Made by a program: the position numbers and the translations under genes. From the NCBI RefSeq assembly GCF_030272615.1, contig NC_081405.1, positions 569,657,095-569,715,094 on the forward strand: 58,000 bases of DNA, written 5' to 3'. A model generated the notes under the pieces. That model saw only the letters and a program-made list of their open reading frames with translations, did no database searches and was not told the DNA's origin. The stretch is from Cryptomeria japonica. Its lineage: Eukaryota; Streptophyta; Pinopsida; Cupressales; Cupressaceae. Numbering within the stretch: the first letter of the stretch is position 1; each line of letters begins with the position of its first letter. Positions 47,531-56,399 of this stretch are shown here, piece by piece.

Positions 47531-48707
47531 TGATGAATACTAAGAGGGGGGGTGAATTAGTATGCCAAACATCTCTGCACTAAAACACTTAAACAGTCTG
47601 AAGATAAACTGGTAAAACAGTTTAATAGATAGATAGGTTATCACACATGCAAACCAAAATGCAAGTAAAGCATTCACCCACAAAAACAATACAACCATAA
47701 CACAAGATATTTGACGTGGAAACCCAACTGGGAAAAACCACGGTGAGATGGAACTCACAAGTCACTATTTGCATAATAGAAACCAGACTAGTTAAGGTAA
47801 GACCGGTTAAGGTCTTACAATGTTCTTCACTAGAACAGATCCTATTAGGAATCTCAATCTCTGTTAGGAGATAAGTCTGATTAAAGACTACCTTGCTAGA
47901 GGATTTTAGATTCACAGAAGTGAACCACCTTGTTAGAGGATTTTACAAAGGCTTTTGGGCCTACCCGGTTAAGGGCTACAGACTTGTCAAAGATATGAGT
48001 AATCAACAAGTGTTTGATCTATCTAATAGCACAAACTGCTTGGTTAGATCCAGTATTGCTCATAGTTAATGCATTCCAGCATTACTTCAGTCTTCTCTAT
48101 CTCTCTCTCAATTACAACTTGATCTTCTCAAATAAGATCACTCTTTGGACAACTCAACAACCACCTTAAACCCTAGCACAACATAAACCCTTTCAGCAAC
48201 AACCTAAAACCCTATACATGATGTCCTTTTAAAGGAATCTGATTTCATGTCGGTCCAATAGGATTACATTACAACTTCCTAGGTTCAATGAATCTAGACA
48301 TACTCAGTAACATGACACAAAAAGCACCGTCAGTGTGTCGACACTATCAAACAATCGGTGGATTGGTAACTCGTCACAAAATGCTGGTTGGTAACTCATC
48401 ACAGAGTATTACCGGTTCATACAAAATACCGGTTGCTGGTTTGACAAAAATGAAAACTAGTAAGAATGTGTTATGCCGCTTTGCTTCCTCGTACTGCTTG
48501 AGATCTACGAACTGCTTGGGGTCGACATGCCACTTTAGACCAGGAAACACATTCTGCAAAATCACCAATAGTCTAAAGACTAGAATACAACATACCAATT
48601 GGAACAAATACCGATTGAGCTCTAGCTCACACATATAAAGGGGATCTCAATACAAGTGTGTGTCCATCAATGACAATCACAACATAAACATCAAAAATAT
48701 GCCAACA
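47531..48707 (-). repeat. C4 5' LTR (1177 bp)
   Basis: Right copy, minus strand, starting TGTTGGCATATTTTTGATG at 48707 and ending TTCATCA at 47531. The GTGGAAACCCAACTGGGAAA box is at 47716-47735, and teloboxes lie at about 48167-48215. A short stretch near 48329-48350 is absent from the other copy. Confidence 0.93.
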
Positions 48708-48712
48708 AAGTA

Positions 48713-51700
48713 ATCCCCAGAGAGATGCTCCCAACCTTCAAATTTCCAATCACTACCTTGTTCCGAGGCCCACTTGGCCAAACGGTCAGCTGCTCTATTC
48801 CATTCTCGAGGGATGTGGATGAAAGACACCTACTCCATTAAAGAGCTAATTTGGAGAATCTGTTGGACAATCTCAGCCAACTGCCACTGAATCCCACTCA
48901 CTTTCTGCTTAGTCAACAAGTTAACTACAATTTGTGAATCCAATTCACAAATCACCTTCCTTCGTCCCAACACCCAAGCCCACTCTAGTGCATAGAGAAT
49001 CGCAAATCCTTCCATAAAATTATTAGATTGCCACCCTTTATGCATCGAAAAGAGGAAAACTACATCCCCCCCGCTATTCCTGCCAACACCACCTACTCCA
49101 GCAGGGCCTGGGTTACCCCTAGATGAGCCATCAGTGTTAATCTTGATAAACTCATCCTGAGGGGGTTTCCACCTTCCCACCCTTTGCACCTTCTTCATAG
49201 CCTGTCTACCTCTCCTGACACAAGTAGAAGCAGGAGACAAATCCTGTAGGCCAAGCCTACTCACAATATCTGCCTCATCTCTACCCAGTGGAAAATTCAC
49301 CTCACATTTAGCTTCCACTGTCTCCCGGATCATAGCAATGAATCTGTTCCAAACTTGTTGAACAAACAATTTGACCTCATGAAAGGTCCTCCTATTCCTT
49401 TCGAGCCAGATCTACCAGAAAATGAAGATGTGCCCAATATACCAAACAGTTTGGAGGAAGGAGGACAGGATAGGAGGTGTGCCTAAACTACTCAAGAACT
49501 TCACCAGAGAATCTGCATGGACACAAGGATGCTTCCATGCCCCCCACCAATAGTGCCAAATAAGCATAGAGAAGGGGCATATGAAGAACAGGTGTGAGGA
49601 ATCTTCCTCCCCATTACCACACAAAACACAGATAGAAGGCCCCAAGAATCCATCGCTTGCGGATATTGTCCCAAGTTAGACATCTATTCAAAGCCAAAGT
49701 CCAAGCAAAGAAGTTACACTTCGGCCAAGAAACATTATTTGATACCTGTTTCGACTAGTTCACTTCTCTTCCCTCAAGTCTTTGGTTCAACAATTCCCGC
49801 TATCCACTAGCCATAGGAAAAACACCCTTAGGATTTGGAGACCAAGCAAGCCCATCCCTACCCTTGAGGGAGCTACAACGTCTACTCGCCAAAATGCCAT
49901 GCAACCTAGCACACTCTTCCTCCATCCCAATAACTGGCCACTCATTAGGAGCCTTCCATCGTTCCAAATCTAGCCGACCACACCTATAAACAACCTTAAA
50001 TTCACTTACCCTTGACCATCCCACCTCCAAAAACCTCTGACACAAGTTCCCAAGGTTAGGAAACTAATCAAGGATGGGAGGGTATCCATCCCAAGAGTCA
50101 TTCCTGAAAAGGACCTCTTCCCCCCTTCTGCAAATTCAAAAAAGTCCTTCCTTAATGAGAGAAGCCCCCCTCTTGAGAGTATACTAGATCAATGAGCCCT
50201 TTCCCTCAAGCAGATATCTAGGGATTTCCTCCATCGGGATCCTCTACATATATTTGTTGGCCAAAATCCTAGCCCAGCCTCGATCCTACTCGACACACCA
50301 CCTCCAGTACAATTTGGCTGCAATAGACTACCTTAAACCAAGCCCCCCCGACTGCTTCGGGCTACACACTAGGTCCCAATTGGCAAGACTTCATTTGGAA
50401 GAGGAGATATTACCTGCCCATAAGAATTGCCTAGCTAGAGAATCCAAACCCTTCAAGAACCACTTAGGAGCCACATGAAGCATACATCGATAGATCGGAA
50501 GATCCTGAACCACCGACTGAATCAATTGAACCCTCCCAACAAAATATAGACATTTATGAGTCCAGTGATCAACCTTCATGTGAAATTTATCCAAGATCCC
50601 CTGCCACGACTCCCTAAGAGGGTTGCTAGGAGAAATAGGAACACCCAAATAAATTAAGGGCAGGGAGCCAACTTGGAATCTCAAGATAAGAGCAATCCTC
50701 CTTTGAATAGTTTCAAGAGTGTTGAAAAAGAGGATAGAAGATTTATCCTCATTGATCAACTAGCCTAAGGCCGCAAGATAAACATCCAGCGCCTTACATA
50801 GATTAGTAGCTTCTTTGATCTGTGCTAGCCCCATAAGGGTTGTGTCATCCACAAACTACAAATCAAACTATGGCTACAAGTCATTACCCCATCTCCAACC
50901 TTGAATAATACCCAGACCCACATTATGCTTAATCAGCCTCTCGAGACCCTCAACTAGAAGAATGAATAAATAAGGGGAGAGGGGGTCCCCTTGGCGGAGA
51001 CCCCTAGAAGGACAAAATAACTCGGTATGGTCTCCATTGATAAGCATAGAGAAAGAAGTGGACGTAACACAACTCATAACCCACTGGATCCACTCATCAA
51101 CAAAACCAAAAGCCCTGAGGATCTTCTGAAGGAAGGGCCACCGACTCTATCGTACGCCTTAGCCATATCCAACTTGATAAACATATCTTTTTCCTTGGAG
51201 GTTACCATAGAGTGAATGGCCTCCGTAGCAATGACAACACCATCCAAAATTTGGTGCCCTTCCATAAACCCACTCTGCTCCTTAGAAATAACATTCCCCA
51301 GACACATCTACAATCTATCTGCTATCAGCTTAGAGATGATCTTATAAATCACATTGCAGAGAGAGATAGGGCGGAACTGGCCTAACTGGTCAGCCCCATC
51401 ACACTTGGGGATTAGAGCAATGAAACTCACATTCAATGCCCGAAGCATCTGCTTATTCTTCTGGGACTCCTGGACTACTTCCTATAAATTCAGCTTGATA
51501 ATATCTCAGAACTCTTGAAATAATTCAATGAGGAACCCATCCGGTCCAAGAGCTTTTCCTTTCCTCATGTGAAAGACAATCCTCTCAAGTTCTTCCAACA
51601 AAATAGGACACAAAATTTTCTCATTCATCTCCCCTGTGACAAGAGAAGGAATGCAAGCCAGAACCAGATTCTCCTCCACCATTTCCCCTGAGACTCCTCC

Positions 51701-52937
51701 CTGAAGAGGGATTGGAAAAACTGAAGCCACTCCCTAGATATCTCCTGAAAGGATAAGTATTGCTCACCTCTATCATTAACCAGAACAGGGATGGAATTTC
51801 CATGTCTCCTTTGTTTCACTGAGTTGAAGAAGAAAGCAGTGTTCTTGTCCTCCTCCTTAAGCCAATAAATACGAGCTCTCTACTTCTAGTATATTTTTTC
51901 CCTAAGCTCCCATTCCTATACCACCTTGATAGCCCTATCTTCCTCTCTAAGCAAGTCCTCAAACAAAGCATGCTCTCTAATTTCACTGGTGATCCCATTC
52001 AACACAATTTCAACATCTTTCTTTTCATGAAAAATGTTCCCAAAATCTTGTCGGTTCTACTATTTAAGCTAAAACTTAACAAATTACAGTTGCTTGGCAA
52101 AAGAGTACATGGAAGTGCCAAAGGCCGGCCTCCCTTTCCTCCATCACTCCACAACAAGAACCTGCGAAGAAAGGTCCTGAAGCCACATAAGTTGGAATTT
52201 GAATGAAGATGAGTGGGCTACCCGAGCCGAAGAAGAAACCAACTTGATGGGCCAGTGATTTGACCCTCTCCAGTCAAGAATCTCAGGAACTTGTGGACCA
52301 CCCCCCACCAATCCAAAAACTAGAGACCAAAAAATAATCCAACCTCTTTGTAATCCAATACTCTCCCACCCTCCTATTGTTCCAAGTGAAAAAGCCATTG
52401 CTAGGATTAATGTCAACTAGCTACAACAAGGATATACTATCCTGAAAAAGGAAAGAAAAAGGTTCCAACCGTATAACACCCCCTTCTTTTCACTCAACTC
52501 CAGGATGGCATTGAAGTCTCCTGCCATAATCCAAGGATGAAAAGGGACCAGCCCTCACATACAAGAAACATGAGACCATAAGTTATGATTACCCTAAAGA
52601 TCAGTGAGAGCATAGATGTTCAAAAATAAGATGAATTCCCTAGTTTCAAGACTAGATAGCACCCCAGATAACGAGGATCTAGAGGCAACCCACTAGACAG
52701 GGCGGAACCTTAAAGGGTTCCAAAGACAGGCCACCCCCCTGAGGAACCAGCTTCCCCAACACACTGACACTTGCCTCACCCCCATAGGTTTGCAACCAGA
52801 CCCATCATACTCTCCACTAGAAGTTTAGTTTCTTGCAAGAATAAGACATCAGGTGAATGATTCCTAATCAAATCCTGAACAACTTTTTGTCTAGGGCCAC
52901 TGTTCAAGCCCCTTACATTCCATGAAAGCACAATCAT
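48713..52937 (-). pseudogene. LINE ORF2: endonuclease, reverse transcriptase, zinc-binding, RNase H; broken
   Basis: Starts at ATG 52937 with an endonuclease beginning (SWNVRGLN, then VLFLQETKL). RT motifs follow on the minus strand: KALGPDGFLIELFQ (about 51550), MFIKLDMAKAYDRV (about 51180), RGLRQGDPLSPYLF (about 51000) and FVDD (50844-50855). The zf-RVT motif CVLCGNGEEDSSHLFFICP is near 49620, and an RNase H domain with INTDGSSRGNPGPAGVGG is near 49140. This is the usual order of plant L1 elements with RNase H. The family protein nicks DNA and primes reverse transcription on the target. Many stops and shifts make this copy dead. The end lies beside the C4 insertion. Confidence 0.9.
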
Positions 52938-52949
52938 TTTGGAGGATTG

Positions 52950-53800
52950 GAAAAGTGTGAATTCAAAGTCTTTATTGACCCTGACTCAACCAAATTCTCC
53001 CCCATCAATTTGATCTTATCCAGTTCCTTCTTTCTGCCAACCTTTGAGCTCTTCTCTGAAGCACTTTTCTTAATATCTTTCTGATGTAGACGCAGGTGAA
53101 TGGAGGACTTATTACTTTTAACCCCAGCCAGTTCCAATTTCAAAGCTATCGGAGAACCCTCCCCCTCAACCAAATTCACCTCAAAACCAAGAGCCAGTCC
53201 CAACTATACCCCTGCTATCTGGTCCATCTCCATCTATTGGCTTCAAACCACTAGCAGGGCCTAGGTAGAGTCCTCAATTACACTTTCTGGAACCCCTCCT
53301 AATGCACCTTGATCTAGAGGGGTTAACCCCAGATTCACTTCCTGATGGCTAAGGTCATCCAAGACCTCAAATATGTTAAAGGTATCCTCCTCCTGTCTCT
53401 CCTGTAAGGGCCTCTTTTGTCCTTTGTTCCTATTCTTTGTCTTAACTGAGAAAAAACCATCAGCACCCTCAAACTCGACCAACATGACAACTTTCCCTTT
53501 CTTAACCCTATTTAGGCTCAGGTTTGACTGCCGAGGTTGTCACACCACTGGTTTGTATCTGGGGCATTTATGCTATAAATGACCATACTCATGACATAGA
53601 CGACAGCGAAATGGTAAAGTCTCATAATCTAACTGTTGAACCCAAGAATAAGAGCCTGCGCACATATCTATGGCATCTTGCAAAGGTTTACTAAGATATG
53701 TTTCAACACAAATACACGCAAAGGTCATTACCTTTCTTTCCAGGGTTTCCAATAAGGATCCCACTAGCCTCCCAAGCAGTGCGGCAAGCATCCCTAGCAC
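52950..53800 (-). pseudogene. LINE ORF1 (CCHC-type nucleic-acid-binding protein), 5' truncated and broken
   Basis: The minus strand has FACICVETYLSKPLQDAI and YETLPFRCRLCHEYGHL, the zinc-knuckle region that follows the DUF4283 domain in plant LINE ORF1 proteins, near 53740-53573. A Lys/Glu/Gln-rich tail follows to about 52950. The start of the DUF4283 domain is missing: the frame meets a GC-rich block at about 53780. ORF1 binds LINE RNA in related elements. Confidence 0.7.
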
Positions 53801-53945
53801 ATCCTCCCGACACCCACAACCGCTGCCGAGTCATGCCAGCACCTTCTGCCACTAATCTCCCCCGACATCCTGCACTTCCCTCCCCCACACGAACCTACAC
53901 CAGAGACACCCGCGAGCTAGGGCCGTGAAACGCTAGCTCGACTGT
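53780..53945 (-). other. GC-rich block at the LINE 5' end
   Basis: About 165 bases are clearly richer in G and C than the AT-rich surroundings, with several CpG sites. Probably the LINE 5' untranslated region and promoter, joined directly to the middle of ORF1. No certain frame. Confidence 0.45.
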
Positions 53946-54183
53946 CTGCGAGCCCCCGCATGACCGCCATCATCAAGTAAATAGGTCATTATTTTTTTGC
54001 TTATGGTTGAAAGCTTCATTATTATTATTATTATTTATTTTTAATTCTTAAATTGTAGTTTTTCTAATCTAAATAAAAAATGTTTTTAACTTTTATTTGT
54101 TATAAATTTTCAATTAAAAGTTTGAATGGAAACAATTCACTTGAATGACATAAGCAATATATACGCATCCTTGTCATAATTTG
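53946..54183. other. AT-rich spacer between two LINE pieces
   Basis: Contains a TTA repeat (about 54015-54035), similar to the one left of the LINE poly(A) end. No gene. Confidence 0.5.
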
Positions 54184-55560
54184 TTAAGAAATATGACTGA
54201 ATCCTTGATGCCTTTTGTTCCAATTATATATACCCTTTCTTGATTCAACTTCTAACAAGTTGTTTCTATTGACCCATCCCTTAAAGTCCAATTGTGATTG
54301 ATTGATTCTCTGTATTCCATCTCTTTTATTTGCTAAACAGAGTATAGCATTGAAATCCTCTCTAATAATATTGTGAGGAGAAGGATAGGCATAAAGGAAA
54401 GTTTCCAACTCCTCCCATACTTCTTTCTGATGTTGGAGATTGACCCATATACATTCACTAATGTTAAAATTAGGTTGAAGGACAAGATTTTGATTCTCCC
54501 TCCAATCCAATTCTTCCCATCTGCCATTTTAACAAAGGAAACCCCCTCGGTTTCCAAAGAATTGCAGGCACCCTTAAGGCTCCTTCAGAATAGACCCGTG
54601 TTGATTTTTAATTACCATGTTTCTTGAGGAGAAGGTTTCTTTCATCATCGATTAATTTAATCTCTTGTAGAAAAATGATGTCTTCTTTTGATGCAAAGAT
54701 CCAATGCTTAACCAATCGTTGCTTGTTAGGGGCATTTAAGCCCCTAACACTCCACGTTAGGAGATCACGACCCCTAGGGAAGGGTGATGCCCTTCCCTAG
54801 TTTCAGAAGTGTTGTAATGTTGGCTTGATCCTCTCCCCCTCCATTTTTAGATCTTAGCTCCTTAAGGATTTTCTACCTTTCCTCTTGCCTGATATTATGC
54901 CACAATCCAGTTTTCTTTTATTAGCTATATTTTGGAAAAGACCTCTCCTATTTTCCTCCTCTTCTTAAATCTCCTCTTGAAGCTCCAAGACATCAAACAA
55001 ATCTTCCTGGTTTTCTTCTTCCAATTTATCTAAATCCATAATTTGCGTAATCACATTTTGTTTCTCCTTAGTTGTTTCCTCATCTTCTTGCTATAGGGTT
55101 TGTGAAATTCTGAGGATTTCATTTATTGCTTCCCAATTCCAGGTATGTCGATTTCATGTTATTCTCTCCTTTGTCTTGAATGCCACCAACTTCTTCATTA
55201 TTACTTTTTCCTTCTTGTTCTATTTGATCCTGCTTTTGAGTAGACTCATGAGCAAATTTCTTGAGTTTCTCTTTGCTTTCCTTTTTGTTTCCTCCATTGT
55301 CTAAATTATGTTGGTTAAGCTCTTCCTCACTTAATTTGTGAGCAACCTTGTTGATCTCTATTTGGTTCTCATTTATGGTATTGAGGATTTTATCCTTCCC
55401 TGGATCGGATTCCATTGGTTTCATTTCTATCCATTATCGTTCTTCTAGATCCAAGTGCCCAAGGTTAGATTGCAAATTTTGATCTCCCTCTATGGTTTCT
55501 CTTTGTAGGTCCAGGGAGAGAACCATCTCTTAAATGTTTCCTTCATGTCTTCCCAGTTCT
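54184..55560 (-). mobile_element. Second LINE fragment: end of ORF1 and start of ORF2 endonuclease
   Basis: On the minus strand, a Lys/Glu/Asn-rich ORF1 tail (55424-about 54800; KLSEEELNQHNLDNGGNKKE) is followed by an endonuclease start (SVRGLNAPNKQRLVKHWIF near 54745, then IIFLQEIKL) and by 54557-54184 (EDFNAILCLANKRDGIQRIN, WVNRNNLLEVESRKGIYNW). The frame ends at 54184 before any RT. The 3' part is therefore missing, which is the reverse of the usual 5' truncation of LINEs. The endonuclease Asn in SWNVRG-type motifs is Ser here. Confidence 0.75.
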
Positions 55561-55817
55561 TTAAAAGATAATTTAATAATTATGATTAAAATAATAATTT
55601 AATTAAATACTTAAAAAAACAATAGCAACCACTACCTCATAGTTATTTATTTCATTTTTTATGTAAAAATGACACAAATAGCGAGCCGACACAATGTGAC
55701 TGTTAATATATACTTCGATATATATGGTGAAAGAAGTAGATTTTTTTTTAATTCGTCATAACTTCTTAGCAGGAAAAATTAATTTCTTTCAAATCTCGAG
55801 AACCAATTAAGTTTCAA
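55561..55817. other. Spacer with 5' flank of the RING gene copy 2
   Basis: AT-rich. The stretch 55690-55815 has blocks in the same order as 39720-39840 upstream of copy 1 (a TTAATRTATACTTC-like block, CGTCAT, then AATTAAGT/TTTAAGT), so the duplication included upstream sequence. Confidence 0.45.
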
Positions 55818-56102
55818 ATGAACAAACCAAAACCTACATCAACAGAAAAATTGCTTGCGATGGCGTGGAATCGGGCTAATGTTGATTCCTCTCTACCCAC
55901 CCCAATCATTTCACAAGCTGATGTTGACGCAGGAATTTCCAAGTGGGAGATGAGGTTTTCATTTTGCCCTATCACCAACACCAATTATTCCACTCCGCTT
56001 GCATTCAGAAATGGATGGAAAAGAACAAGACATGTCCAACCTGCAGGACTAAAGTGGGATCAAAAAGTTCAATATGTTCAACTTGTATTAAAAAAATCTT
56101 AA
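55818..56102 (+). pseudogene. RING-H2-type gene fragment, copy 2 (3' part)
   Basis: Starts MNKPKPTSTEKLLAMAWNRA and matches copy 1 from its ELLAM motif through DVDAGI. Then 25 bases that in copy 1 encode the first zinc Cys pair (CPIC) are missing. The join is at a repeated ATTTC/AATTTC, which also shifts the frame. In the other frame the second half of the finger is visible: EVFILPYHHQHQ, LFHSACIQKWMEK and NKTCPTC, with the third zinc Cys changed to Tyr. The N-terminal ~100 residues of copy 1 are also absent. Not functional. Spacing of the remaining ligands fits RING-H2 ubiquitin ligases. Confidence 0.65.
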
Positions 56103-56137
56103 CAAATGCTTATTTAATTTGATAGCATGATTAAGCT

Positions 56138-56192
56138 AGATGTCCGATGCACTAACTATATATAGATGTCCGATGCACTAACTATATATATA
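56138..56192. repeat. Short tandem repeat, two units of about 26 bp
   Basis: TAGATGTCCGATGCACTAAC followed by TATATA is present twice in a row. Confidence 0.85.
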
Positions 56193-56399
56193 CAAGCAAT
56201 TGTATTTTTAGGACAAATAGCATTTTCAAAATAAATTTTTATTTCATCTTATCTTGACAATCAAAAGAAACCGACACAAACCAACCCAACCCATCCTTAT
56301 CTCATAAACTTAGCACCATATTATACTACCTCACTCCTATTACTAAAGCAGAAACCATAATCTTAAACTGAACTCACATAAACAGTCTGTCTACACAAT

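Larger units (their letters stand above)
41171..48707 (-). mobile_element. Non-autonomous LTR element C4 (7.54 kb) without pol, carrying two novel long frames
   Basis: Two direct repeats (41171-42326 and 47531-48707), TG...CA ends on the minus strand, a perfect 5-bp duplication AAGTA, a full-match iMet primer site and a polypurine tract define a complete LTR retrotransposon. The 5.2-kb interior holds only ORF1 (coiled coil plus four zinc knuckles) and ORF2 (1112 codons, no recognised domain). I find no protease, integrase, RT or RNase H motif on either strand. The PBS, PPT, LTR start and LTR boxes match those of C1-C3, so it was probably mobilised by such elements. It is like a large retrotransposon derivative, but coding. 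Confidence 0.93.
40980..53945 (-). mobile_element. L1-type LINE, minus strand, split by C4
   Basis: ORF1 with a zinc knuckle (53800-52950) and ORF2 with endonuclease, RT, zinc-binding and RNase H (52937-48713) are followed by the C4 element. About 160 bases of LINE 3' sequence then end in a poly(A) tract, seen as a T run at 40980-41007 on the plus strand. The 5' end lies in a GC-rich block at about 53780-53945. Target duplications are unclear, because TTA repeats flank both ends. Confidence 0.8.
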
